This document shows, in pieces, positions 1-12,161 of a stretch of DNA of 64,000 nt. The notes under the pieces were generated by a model. That model saw only the letters and a list, made by a program, of their open reading frames with translations, did not search any database and was not told where the DNA came from. Location of the stretch: assembly GCA_947568835.1 (NCBI GenBank), contig OX387608.1, forward strand, positions 8,656,001-8,720,000, written 5' to 3'. Position 1 is the stretch's first letter, and the number at the start of each line of letters is the position of its first letter. This DNA is from Protonemura montana. Lineage: Eukaryota; Arthropoda; Insecta; Plecoptera; Nemouridae. The translations under genes were made by a program, and so were the position numbers.

Positions 1-859
1 AGTGAATGAGTAGGTGATGATGGACATAACCTAGCATAGAAGGGAGGAGAAGAAATCCGGTGCCGGCACGTAGCCTACTCCAGTCAAAGAGCCCCGAAGG
101 AAGACTGCCATTTTTCCATTCCAGAAAGTCTTCCAATTTCGTTATCGGTTGTTAAACTTATTCTTTGATTTCTTGTGGCCCTATGGGTAGATAGATTCAT
201 ACGGATAACAATTGGATTTGGACCTCTCCTGAATGAGTAAGAATCGTATTGGTCCCGACCGACGCTTTTGTCTACGCCGACCCTTTGATCGACGGCCCTT
301 GGCACGGTTTGACCGACGGACGTCCGATGTCCGCTTGGCCGACGCTCCACGTCGCCGGCGTCCTAAATTTAGCTACCGCACGGTGACGCCGTGGACGGGA
401 ATAGCTCGGCGGCGCCCGCGGGTTCGAGTCCCGTTGACACCGGCCGGGATTTCCCGTGATGCGCTCTGTGATCTTAGGTCGACGTCATTGCAAATCGGGA
501 TTATCTGTTGAGTTGAAATCATGCGAGGAATTTCAAAATGAGTTCTTCTGTTGACAAAACGAATGAAACCATTGGGTTTATATAAGTGTAGTCAGAGTCA
601 CGGCGCTTATATTAAACGTTCTGCTGAGCGAACGAGCCGGTAACGCGTGGAAACGGAGCTGACACTCGATGGCGCTTGCAGCCGTCTTTTTAACAAGCCT
701 CCACACTTAAATAACTACGACACAAATTAAAATATCAATACATTTATATCAACCGCTGAGGTAAGCGAAAGTGAAGATTATTTTTGCGTTGTATCCTCTT
801 TTAAATACAAATAATCTACGAAAAGTAACAAAGTCATCTTGTCATGGACGAGAACCTAC
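1..859 (+). other. Upstream intergenic DNA, 5' end
   Basis: No gene supported. Contains a CpG-rich stretch around 240-470 with the T-arm-like remnant at 421. Short open frames here look random. Confidence 0.5.
421..460 (+). repeat. tRNA T-arm-like remnant
   Basis: GGGTTCGAGTCCCGTT is a perfect B-box (GGTTCGAGTCC) followed by CCGGGATTTCCCGTGATG. An A-box-like TAGCTCGGCGG lies only about 19 bases upstream, too close for an intact tRNA. It is probably a SINE fragment of another family. Confidence 0.4.
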
Positions 860-1104
860 TCCTGTCGGCTTAACTTCCCTTCCGAAGGACGGTACAAATC
901 GAACAGCAGGATTCCTCCACAAATCCATGCCGTCGAGAGGTTGATAAGGAAGGCGAGTGAAGTTGCTGTACTAACTTTCATCCCTCCAACCTCTCTCCCA
1001 AAAAGAACTGGTCATGTGTATGATGGTCACCCACCCAATACCTGACTCGGCGCAGTGTTGCTTAACTTCGGTGATCTCACGAGAACCGGTGTATCCAACA
1101 TGCC
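860..1104 (-). mobile_element. 5S-rRNA-derived SINE (SINE3 type), copy 1
   Basis: On the minus strand the head (1104 down to about 1012) is clearly 5S rRNA: ACACCGGTTCTCGTGAGATC, then ACCGAAGTTAAGCAACACTG, and a C-box-like GGTATTGGGTGGGTGACC. The 5S internal promoter blocks are therefore present. A body follows down to about 860 (GGTTGGAGGGATGAAAGTTA, then GGATTTGTGGAGGAATCCTG and GTCCTTCGGAAGGGAAG). The first 20 or so 5S bases are missing or changed. The same body recurs at 1505-1680. Confidence 0.7.
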
Positions 1105-1504
1105 AAACCGTTCAGTGTGTGTGTGTTCTTATTGTGAGAGAACATGGAAGTAAGGTTTCAGTTACACTTGTAGACAGCGAAGCGAGATAAGAGCATTTTA
1201 GTTGACAATATCTGGGCCTAGTAACAAAGGTTACATTTCTTGAGGACGACATATACATGCCTTGTAATGCCGCGATAAACGTGTACAAAGCCGGCGATTT
1301 TACTCTAATCAGCGACTCTTTTGCTCCCCAGATAACCGAGTGCCTACGCCAACTCCGAGAGAATCGACCTCGAACCGCTGATGCGGTTACCTTCATTTAA
1401 TTGTGAGTACCAACCCGAATCTCTTTCACGAAGCTCGGCACCCATCGGAGTGTCTAGGGAGGGTTATTTGGGATTTTTGACTTATACTAGAAGGAAGGGC
1501 ACCA

Positions 1505-1680
1505 AGAGCACCAAGGGGACCACCGACTTCACGTTCCTTCCGAAGGACGATACAATGCGAACAACAGGATTCCTCCACAAATCCATGGTGTCTAGAGGTT
1601 GATAAGCAAGGCGGGTGAAGTTGTACCAAAGGTTGTACTAACCTTTATACCTCCAACTTCTCAGAACTTATGTGTGCTTT
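1505..1680 (-). mobile_element. 5S-rRNA-derived SINE, copy 2, body only
   Basis: The body repeats copy 1 in the same orientation, with shared blocks TCCTCCACAAATCCATG, CTTCCGAAGGACG and AGAGGTTGATAAG on the + strand. The 5S head is lost: at the far end only ACACATAAGTTCTG remains, matching the junction region of copy 1. A short internal insertion repeats ACCAAAGGTTGTACTAACCT. It is an older or 5'-truncated insertion about 650 bases away. Confidence 0.65.
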
Positions 1681-1984
1681 GCAGGCTCTTCTTGAGATGC
1701 CGCTTATCGGCCTGCCAGTGCCGTGGCCAGTGCTTCCGGAAATAATTATAACTGTATTTTCCTTAAAATTGAATAGAAAACCACAAATCTTTCTTAAGAT
1801 CTCTTATTTTCTTTGTGTTTATTACATTGACATGGTTGCACCTCTTCTTGTGACAGTAGAAGTTCACCAGTGGCCTCGCCTTCCATTCCACAAGATAACC
1901 AAAAAACGACCCATTGCATAGTTTTCTCCAGAAAATTCGCCATCTCATTACCAAATACATAATTGTCGTCTGGAAGGGGAACGG

Positions 1985-2060
1985 GGGGCTACCTCGGGTA
2001 TCGAACCCGGCGCCTTTCCGACATCCGCGCAATACCCGCTGATCGCAGCGCACCCACGTG
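1985..2060 (-). repeat. tRNA-like SINE remnant
   Basis: On the minus strand GCCGGGTTCGATACCCGAGG forms a T-arm with a B-box, preceded by a GC-rich stretch with a weak A-box (TGCGCTGCGATCAGCGGG). It is not a full tRNA cloverleaf. It differs in sequence from the 26711/63800 family. Confidence 0.4.
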
Positions 2061-3896
2061 ACTTCTGGAGTGTTGGGAGGTTGCCCAGAAATAGAGTCGC
2101 TCCTGCTCTTCGGGTATCATCGACCCCATCGGGATGAGCTCCGTCCTGCTCGCACTCGCTGCCAGCATCAGCCCCTCGACATGTCGCTGCCTTTGTCCCA
2201 CATCGACCACTTGACCCGGCCCTCTGAACTGAATAACGGCGAAAGACCGGAGAGATTTTCTGTCTTTGCGCTCGTATTGTAGGAGACATTAGCCGGGAAT
2301 AGGTATAGAGGCACTTGAAATGCCTCTTTTTAAAGGCCGCAACCGTGAAGAATTTGGCTTTCAAACTGACAGGGAATTATGCATTATATTCGTATTTTTT
2401 TATTAGTTGACAATTTTATGCGAGTTTGGATGACTGCAATTTAATTTTCAAAAATATAGCAGCCTTAAATTGTAAAAAAATTGTCGTTAGCGTATGTCTA
2501 ATCGGTCTCCCAGAGGTAATAAGGTGGGCCCATATCTGCACCTCGTGAGTACCAGAATTCCTTGCCAGCATGTTACAAAGCGGTTAATTGTGTTATACGT
2601 CCCGAACTCGATAACAGTTGAAACACTGCACTTTCCTCGTTTCCTTATAGTTAACTGACGCAAAGAAGATTCAAATGGTGATTATTCAAACTTCTCATCG
2701 CTGTAAAATAAAAATCACCGTCCCCATTATTCCACTTAACTATTTAAACAATGGAACCGCGATTAGACTGATTAGAAATTACATCGTATATACCATCCCC
2801 TCCAATTGCCCGTGAACCGTCAGGGGCAACCGACGGCACACGTTGACAGCCCCAAGAGCGATCAGACCCAATTACACAGATCGGCTAGCGGCCAGATGAT
2901 ATAGAGACTACGATGGTAAATTAGCTGTCCGTTCTCCTCATATATAGCGAGTCCAAACAACCCAATCTTCGGCGTTCCTTCCCCCCCTCCCCCACGAAAA
3001 GCGCCCTGCCACCCCCAATGGGGGGTGATGTTTGCAGAGCTAAGTGGCGGCTGCAACTGAAACAGCAAGCCAAGTTCCCAAACCCCTCGGCCGCCTTCCA
3101 ACCGCCCCCACGGAGCAGGCATTGTATCTTGTCTTGGGCGCCGCACGGGCGGCGTCGACAGGGGGCGGAGAGCTGGCAGTGGCGGAGTGTTGAGTGACTG
3201 CTGGTGTCGTGTGGAGGCGCCGGGTTGCAATTACCTATAATTGGGATGTCTTAGCCGTGAGTTTATTATCGATTACGTGGAGCACTACGGCTAAATCGGG
3301 AATTTTTGGGCAAGTAAATTTTATGGCGGCGATGTTATGTGTTTTTGGGCAAAGACAGATGCAAAAAAAAAGCGTTTTGCTTCAGAGAAATTGTTCATTT
3401 CTGATTTCTGGAACAGTACGCGATTTCTGGTTCGCATGTTCCAGTGATATTGTTTCCTAACTTCGCTGATTCAGTTTCCGCTTTTCAGGAATTTAAATTG
3501 TGCGTCCTGATGCCGTTAAATTCTTACTCTGCATCTAATTATGACCAGGGAGAGGGACTTGATCACTATTTTTGACGGTGAAGAAGAGTAAGAAACCTTA
3601 GATGGAGTAGTAAATTTAATTTCTCCGTAAGAAAAAATGACATGAAACTAAACGCTACACCAAAAGCCGTCAGGAAATGGCATATACTGCAATACATTGA
3701 GCGTGCTCGCCTACTTCAATGGCTTTTATCAATCTCCACGCGCCACAAATCTGCGGGCCACCACTGCTCGTTCGCGCCGCCACTGAGTAGGGGGCGATGT
3801 GCTACCCTTGACACAACGTCCCCAACCCCGAGGTAACGACACTAGACGCGGTAGCGATGTCTTGCTCGTCGTCGTCTTATTGAGAGGGTTGTGGGA

Positions 3897-3919
3897 GGGG
3901 GGGGGGGGGGGGGGGGGGG
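3897..3919 (+). repeat. 23-base guanine run
   Basis: An uninterrupted G run preceded by GGGTTGTGGGA. It can form a G-quadruplex and is also a place where assemblies and reads often err in length. Confidence 0.7.
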
Positions 3920-6900
3920 CATGACAATTGTTTGATGGCTTGCACATGAGTCTCGCTTGGGGTTGAAGAAAGGCGTGCGACAAACGTTTGCTCCGCGCTC
4001 GTCTTCGCTCAGCGCTTTTTGTTGTCACCCCTTCGATAACATCGCTAAGATGGGGACGGCGTCGCGGAGGTTGTTCGACGGTTTTGTTTAGTGATTCATG
4101 GTTCATGTGATGGGATTCCGCCACTCAAGAATCACATAACGTGGTCAACATACAGGAAGGGTAATCTATTTTCACTGTAATAGCATGCTTCCTTGATAAG
4201 TAATTCTTTGTTTCTTAGATAAGTATGTGCTCGGTGTTTGTTGAAACAAAAAATATCTTCAAACACGATGAAGTGAGTTTAAACAAATTGATAAATCAGT
4301 TAGAGGATGATACGGAAGATGTCTTCTAATAAAATGACCACAGATGGCAACCTTGCAAGCAAGAAATCCTCGGCCCAACTCGAAAATGACCTGAAATTAT
4401 AATTAGAAACGGCACTTCAATATTCTGACAGATAAATTGGACAATCGAGCAACAGTAAGAGCCCTTCAAACAATTGAAACCCGGTAAACAAACATTGCAC
4501 ACAGAACTCGCGAGGGTTTGGAATCGAATTCGTTTCTTTTCGTCGGCAATTGACAATCGTGTCTCGAGTCTCACTGCACGAGGAAGGCAGCGCCACTTAA
4601 CTTCGGCCGACGACGACGACGGAATCCTGTTTGTCGACAAGCCGATCACAATTCACCCCCGCTCCGCCCTCCCACCGGCGTCTTTGACGACGTCGGCGTC
4701 GGTATGCTGCTGAGCTAGATGCTCGTAGCGGGCGGCTGGCCAGTGGTGGAGCTCGCTGAGGGGCTACCAGGGTGCTGGTCCCTGAGTGAACATGCCAATA
4801 CGTTTTACCATGAGGTTAAAACTTCTTTAAACGCCAAGAATTCGCTTGCAACTACTTACCGACCTGCCATTAAAATGCGCAAAGGCCAAAACGATTTTTG
4901 GAATTGGACCAAAAGTCTACGATGGCGTGCCGCAAGAGAAACTACTGGTCGTGGTGCCCTTAATCCTTTCGTGATAGACTCTAGATGACCTTGAAACAGA
5001 ATTTTGCACGAACAGCGGTTTAGCATGTGAGTTGCAGCGCTTTTAGTTATATATCGGTAATGCAAGTAGAAAAAGTGCATGCAAAAGATGCCTCTACTCT
5101 GGAGAAAAAGAATTTTTTCCGTGTAGGATTGGCCTGGACTCACCAGTACCCGAACAAAATTTCTAAGTTGACCCCAACAACCGTGGCCTATAGGGTTTCC
5201 CGCGTCCAGGGGCTCCCGCCACGGCGTCGCGACGCTTCCGGGGGCAACTAACCCACCCCCCACTTCTACCCCCCACGACGCCCACAGGGGGGCACGACGG
5301 TCCACTGGCGCCAGCCGCGCTTGCCGCATCGTCGCCTAGGCTCGCTTCCATCTCTCGGCGCGGGGTTGGGTTACATGGTGTCCCCGCTCGGACGCGTGGT
5401 TACGCGTGGATGCTGGATACTAGCGCGTAAGGAACACGGGGGGAGGGGTGCGTGGATCGTGTCGCCTTAGTCAATTACACGCTCATCGAATTAGCAATTA
5501 CGCGGTTACACTTCGCGCGATCGACTTCGATCGTGTCCGGGAACGATTTCTTCGGTGTGGAAATAGCGTCATGCTTGTGACGATTCTACCCTATGTCTTT
5601 ATTGTACCGAAGCAAATACCAATACCTAATACCTTTTTCAAAGCGCTGTTGGGAACTAAAATTATCATCAAAGACAAATTCAATCGGAAATAGTTTTGCT
5701 GGTACCCATGATAATGCCCGGATAATCTGTAAGATAATCGCGGAAACAGTCAATCAACATGCACGATTTAAAAATTATCTCGAATCACGTACCCTACGCT
5801 GCACATGACTGGACCGTGATGTTCGAGTTTAGGAGCTGGTAACTTATTTAGGATAGTGAATCGGGAAGGGAGGGTCAATATCTGACAATCGCTCCATCGA
5901 GCAATCTCGGGGAACGTCGTGACAGATTGGTAGGCTAGGACAGACCGTTTCCTGAGACGATGTGGTCCATTTTATCCTCCATGCACTGGGTCATTTGTGT
6001 CGTGACTTGGATCCATCTCTTCGATCACGATACACGATCAGGGGGAGAGAAGTTTTGACATGTACCTTTACCGAGATTGTCGTCACTACAAAATGGGGTG
6101 GGGGGATTTGACAGAGCTACATGTCGCGTTCGATTGTAAGGTGGTTGAAAAGATGACATGCAATATAGCTGTTCACCATTGGTTTTTTATCGCGGTAAAG
6201 CAGCTCTTTTCTCAGTTCAGTGATTGGATGGATGACGACCGCATACTGAATCATTTGGGTATCTTCGGATCAATGTTTGGAACTTTTTTAAAGTGAAAAA
6301 ATCCTGCCGATTGCGAAGCATTGCAATATCGTGCTTTTATTTTATTTCAACGCGAGAAAACACGAAATTCAACTCACTTGCCGTCTGTTTTTACTGTACG
6401 CGTTTTAATGGTTGACGTTCCCTATTAGCATGAGGTATTAACTGATAGGATAGACATTTTTTGCTCACTTCTAGAAGTGGTGACTCTAGTTTGGACTTTT
6501 ACATTTGATTTTAGACAGTAAAGTTTAGATACGGTAGCCACAGAGTAGCGATGAACGAAAAGCATCGTCAGTACCTATTTGACAGCACCTCACGAAGTTG
6601 TAATGTGCACATAAGATAGCGACGGAGATGGTGAAACGGCCTGTCCTCTCGTGACCACCGTCTCTAGGGGTTTGCGATATATCCCCCCGTGGAAAGCCAT
6701 CGGCATGTCCCGAAGGCACGACGTGTCCCTCCACTCTGCCGACGTCGCTGCCGAGTGAATGATGCCGACGTCGATGTCGATACCGCCGGCGCCGGCCGTC
6801 GCGGCGCCCGCGACCCTATTGGTCCGAGGCCCGCCACCCCCGATGGGGTGCGCCGTTGAGGGGTGGGGGGCGGCGTTTTGGGCGCTGCGACACGACGCAG

Positions 6901-7322
6901 CCCCACTCGGCGGCCGGCGAGCGTGCGGAGTGGACGCATTGGCTCTCGCGACTCTTCGCGGGCAAGTCAAGAGTCGCGCCGACTTGTAGCCAATCTTTTT
7001 TTTGGGCTTTTTTTTCGGATGTTAAATTCGTCGTTGTCTTTTCTGAATTGTCATTTGACTTTGTTTTTTTACGTTTACTGGTCATGATTGGTTTTCATTT
7101 CTAATTCCTTGAGCGCCTCTGTTGAAAGGTGTTAGCTTCATAGTGTAACTCATAAAAATTTAAACTGTCTGTAACTTCTCTGAACTATCGCGTATTGATA
7201 ACAAAACGTCGGTTACGTTTTCTTGACCTTCAAACCTGGTCCGCGCTAGGAGTTTCGATTTTTTTTTAAATCCTTATTCGAGCTCGTGGTTGGGGGCGAT
7301 CGACGACTTGCGGAAGACGGCG

Positions 7323-7345
7323 ATGAGCGACGCTGAGAAGAACAA
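7323..7345 (+). other. Possible noncoding leader exon end upstream of talin
   Basis: A GC-rich patch ends in a good splice donor: GAACAA then gtaagt at 7346-7351. It is the best + strand donor in the 13 kb before talin, and the talin first coding exon begins with an acceptor, so this may be a leader exon. It holds an ATG at 7323 (MSDAEKN) that would be out of frame with the talin ATG after splicing. The exon start is unknown. An unrelated transcript is equally possible. Confidence 0.25.
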
Positions 7346-9559
7346 GTAAGTGGTCGACGATTGACTTTGGCATGCTTGGCTTGTTCTCGAACGGCGAGCG
7401 TTCAGCGGGTTTTCTGCAGCCCAGAACAGCGAACGAAATGTAATTTTTTCGGATATTAGTGGAATTACGACTGCTTTCTTAGAAGAAACGTTTTCCTCGG
7501 CATGTCGACCATTTGGTTTTTATAGATATGCCACAACTTAATGTATGGACGGATAAGTTTCTGAAAATTTGAACCAATCATTGGTTTAGTCATAAAGATT
7601 TTTCATCGTCTGCAAAAATAACAACAAAAAACTTTTTTTTCTCGTATATTTAGACAACATTTAATTGATTTGCATGAAAGTCAGCTAAGATATCTTAAGA
7701 GTTAGATACAATTTTGAAAATATTGTTGGGTGCGTTGAAACGATTTAAAATTCGATGTCGACAATCTGTACCCTCTTCCTTCCACGCGCATCGAACTCAC
7801 CGGCTCGAATTTGTGCCCTGCACCCCGGCGCCCCTGTCAACGTTCCGAGAACACCGTAACCCCTCCCCTCATCGCCCCCTATACGCGTTGTCGCTCTTGC
7901 AGAAAGCTAGAAAGAAGTGCGATATGTTTTTGGCGAAAAGTGGTTCTTCAGATTTGCAGAAAATAAGAAAACACTTTTTCCCTTCCGAGTTCCTACGTGT
8001 GTTTCTTGTTATCCTATGATTGAATAACGATACGCTTTTGTTTGTAAAAGATCTAGTCAAGGCGCCGTATTGCAGCTTTTCTCGAGACAGGCTTGCAATG
8101 GCTAGGAAATTGAAAGTCCCTAATAGAAAACTGAGAGTATGAGACACAAATTTAGGTTTTTTCAAAAATGTTGTCATTTAAAATCTCTAAAATTCGTTGA
8201 AATGCGTTTCAAAGCGTAGAAGGAACACAAATCGTTTAATCGAAGCCATGTACGAGATATCGGTTATACTTCAGCCTTACCTATCTATCTTCTCTGTACA
8301 TGGTCTGTTGGGAATAACGGCGATCGCTTCTTGGTGCGGTTCCACAAAAACAGGTTGCTCGTGCAGGCACCGGATTTACCCTGCAAGGAGTCGCTGGTCC
8401 GTCCTTCGACGAAACGCCGCGGAACCGGAAACACTTATTACCTATACGTGAAAGTGGTTACATGCCCGGGAGATACGAGGTTTTCCCGGGACCAGGTCGC
8501 CGCGCCCTTCGCTGGGGAGGTAGGGGGGAGGTGGGACTTGTGCGCACCCTGGGGACTGGCTGGCAAACTTCGGGAACCTGAAGAGGGATCGTGGGCAGTT
8601 GGCCTCGGTTCCCGGTAGCGCCTGCACCCAACTTTCTATCGGGTCATACCTACCTTCACCTTTACCTGAACACCTTCAACTACACTTGCACCGGGTTCCA
8701 TCCGTTCCGTTGCACACCTGCGGTGATTTTCAGGAACGCTCTCTCGTGTTGGAAATTCTCGTCTGAAGCAATCATCGTAGTGGACCGCGAATTTCTCTCG
8801 GATGGCTTGAAGCAAGGTGGCTCGTGAAACGTTGACGTGGGTTTGACTGTCGGTTTTTCACGAGTCGTTACCGCGTTTTTTTTTTTGTAATTTAGAACCG
8901 GGTTTCATATAAGGATACTATAAACTCATTTTGTGAATTACTTTGGACGTATTACATCAGCCAGCCGGGATATCGCGCGGAATTTTCGTTTGTTTAGTAC
9001 AACTAGCTGAAGTTCTTAAGATTTTCTGAAGATTTTTCAGTTACTCGGGACCTAAGTTTGGTGGTTACGTAACGACAGATTCATGTTGTGCAAAGCACCA
9101 AAAACTGAACCCTGGAACAACTGGAACACTACATAGGGTAGTTGGTGTGCCAGCATACGGGAATATATCTCGGAGGGGATCGGTTACCTACCGGTGCTCC
9201 TAGATCTGCAAAGGGAGTGAATCTGTGAATAATACCGACGCTATTCGGGTGCATAGAGCGGTGTACCTGCTTGTACCGGTACAGGCACCCACCACCAGTG
9301 GGTGATGTCGGTGGTGGATTTGGACCAGTTGCTTGTCTCACCGACGGGCTGCTGCGGCCACGTGATGTCGCTACTCGGCTCCGGAGCGGGGACGTCGCGA
9401 CGTCGCAGCGAGCGTCGGCGCCCGCGAACGCCGCGGCCGGCCTCGCTAGCTGTGAGCTCGTGCCTTATCATCGCTCTTACATCATCCTTTTTTCGAGGTC
9501 CCCCATCCGCGTAGCAGAGTTAACTCGAGGAACTGCTTGACCCTGAAACTTGCTAGTTC

Positions 9560-9830
9560 GTTGGATATTATTCATATTCATATTCATATTCTTTATTCCG
9601 TAACACTATACAATATAGTATGGAACATGTCAAAAAAAAAAGTATAAAATAGTAAGGTATAAAATATATGTAAATCAAATATAAATTATAAATTTAGAGC
9701 TCAAGAAATTCTCTAATGGTATAAAATGGGTGATTAAGTAAAAATGACTTAACAATACTTTTAAAGTTATTTGAAGTTGGCCCCCTTGGCGATAGTGCAT
9801 CTTGGTGGCACTTCTCTTCACGCGGGGGAG
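9560..9830 (-). mobile_element. Non-LTR retrotransposon, extreme 3' end
   Basis: The minus strand encodes NFKSIVKSFLLNHPFYTIRE and FLEL then a stop (9696-9694). This is the same C-terminal signature as the element at 20456-21125 (VKKFLTDNAFYSV). It is followed by an A-rich 3' UTR and a tail of GAATAT repeats (9565-9590 on the + strand as TTCATATTCATATTC). It is heavily truncated. Confidence 0.55.
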
Positions 9831-12062
9831 ATGAGATGCGTAAAGAGCGGTTTTTAGTTTGATCTATGAATGAGATTGCAACGAAAGTCTCTTTACAATC
9901 TCTTTACGCAGACGCGCTCAGCGTTTACTGTCTTTGAACTAGACACACTCCATTGCAGCGATCATGTTGTGACCAAATATCTCGGTAGAGGGGTAAAAAA
10001 GTGGAGGACTTGGTATATGTTCGTTATCTTGTTGGGGGCTGAGATACTCTCCCAGTTATCCCTCGAGTTTCACGTGCGGCTGCAAATATCTTGTATCGAT
10101 ATGTCGAGAAAAGCTGTGTAAACGCCTTCTCTTGCTAGTAAACGCTGAATTTATGAGAAGTAAACAATCTTAACGCCTCTCCTCGCGTCTAATCACGGCA
10201 TGTATGATATGTACGCCGCTCTATTAAGTGTCTGTCTCCTTGGAAAAAAGGAATCACATGGACTTATTAGAAGTTAGCCGACTAAACGCCTCTTCTCTCG
10301 CGAGTAAACACTAGCAATACGCCGTGCAGGCCACCAAAACTCTCTGGCTTGTCACATACCACCACGTTTGTAATTCACCCCCAAAAACTCGCGCGCTCTA
10401 AGCCTGCCTCGTGCCGCCGCGGGGCAATTTCGCCGTCGAGCGACCTCGCGACGCCCGACGCCGAGGGGAAGACGTCGGGCGCCGGGCGTCGCCGCCGTCG
10501 CGGCGCCGACGCTCGTAACCAGGCAACGCAGCCTCCCTTCGGCGAGCCAGCGCGGCAGCCTCCCTTCCACAAGCCGCAGGGGGGGTTGCCGATCGTAAAC
10601 AACGCGTGCTTTGAGAGAGACGTGGACGATGTTGAGTGTGGGGAGGTTGTCGTTGACTGGCATCGTAGTCGCCCGTGGGAGATGTTGCTTAAGGGGCTTT
10701 GCGTTGGAGCGTACGTGTGGGTCTCACTTTAGATTAGCTTTATGTGCCTTCGGATGATTAGTGGCGATGGAATTCAGTGTCGGTTACCATAAACTGTTCA
10801 GTTTCGAGCCCCGGCTTGTGAATTAATCGGACAGCATGATATTTTCTGTTCATTGGTCCATCAATTGACGTGTTACTTATAGTAAATAAAAGTTATTCTT
10901 CATTTTTAATTCATATTTTTTGATTGATAACTTTATAATACCACTTGCTATAGCACTTTCAGGATTGTAAATGCAAAAAAAAACAGCTGACACACAGCCT
11001 TTTTGCCGATTAGGTGTTTTGGGTGCATGCTTCGGTTCCTAACCTGAAAATACTGTACACATTTTTAGCCAGTATTCCATCAATTTTAAGTCACTCATGG
11101 TTTCTTACGAGCGATAATTTTATCGAAAATGTCTGCGATAACATTCCGTAGTCGCGAATCATACATAGTGATTTTCCCTACACTTCAGTTGATATCATCT
11201 GTGAGTGTAATTGCATCGAAACGAAGTGCCTCTCAGACGACGTCTTCACTTGGAAATTAACAATTGGCAGTGTGCAGTGTTTACGGCGCAAGTGATGGGG
11301 CGGAGTAGGGCGGCGGCATAAACGTCGCTTGCGTCACATAAACGGGGATCGAATGGGCGATTTTAGAGTCTGTCTCCAACTGAAGTATGGATGGCACCCC
11401 GGCATTCGCTGACGGACTATTCCGATAGAATCATGGCGCTATTAGGACGAGAACGTTGTGGGGTTTCGAGGTGGTGATATTGTGAGCCTGCTCAAGTAAT
11501 ATGTAGGCATAACTATCTAGTGCAATTCCGTTTATATTACTATGATTGACGGCTCTGCCGAATGCAACGAACTGTTTGCTGAACCTAGGAAGCACGATTA
11601 TGTTGGTCGGTTAAACAAGAAGAAAAAGTGAAAGATGGTATAGTGTATATTCCAAAAACTCGGGTGCAGCTGATAATCGTAATTAATATTCACCTCGGAA
11701 ACTAACAATTGATTAGGCCTCGTTATCGAATGTATTGCATTGAATTGCTATTTTAATTCTAGTGTTTACCTGATGGGACGGGATGAGGGTAGGTTTATAG
11801 AGTAGGCAATACAGCTTAGATGGTCAAGTTAAGTTGGGTTAAAATGTTGACACCTGGCAAGATGAACTCGAATCTCACAAAGACCCTTCCAGTGGTACTA
11901 TATATGGCACATACGAATCTGCTCTCACCTCTTACCCGTAAATTCTTCTTCGTGGTAGTTTCTGGACGATCTCAACTGTCAATTGGTAGATTGAGGATGA
12001 AAACCGACATCGATCAATAATTATGGCTTTACAGCAATTTCAAAACATTTTCTTTGGCGCTA

Positions 12063-12161
12063 AATGTAAAAAATATTCATCCAAAGTGGACAAATATCAG
12101 TGCAAGCCTTGGTATACAGCCATTTAAAAGCAGATTGGATAAAAAATTACCTAAATATTGA
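12063..12161 (+). mobile_element. Possible retrotransposon ORF end
   Basis: A + strand frame reads NVKNIHPKWTNISASLGIQP then FKSRLDKKLPKY and stop. The FKSRLDK ending resembles the C-terminus of some non-LTR reverse transcriptases. It is too short to be sure. Confidence 0.25.

Larger units (their letters stand above)
1700..7260 (+). other. Upstream intergenic DNA with CpG-rich patches
   Basis: No gene supported. GC-rich, CpG-dense patches lie near 2950-3230, 3740-4080, 5170-5480 and 6660-6990, separated by AT-rich DNA. The open frames inside them are Arg/Pro-rich on both strands, as expected by chance in GC-rich sequence, and none resembles a known protein. Promoters or unmethylated islands are possible. 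Confidence 0.45.

Noticed and set aside
1012..1104. Functional 5S rRNA gene
   Set aside because: The 5S part is incomplete at its 5' end, altered within and fused to a repeat body, so it is a retroposon head and not a working gene.
10349..10732. 127-codon frame in a CpG-rich patch
   Set aside because: Open frames exist on both strands there and the composition is Arg/Pro/Ala-rich without any recognisable domain. This fits chance in GC-rich DNA.
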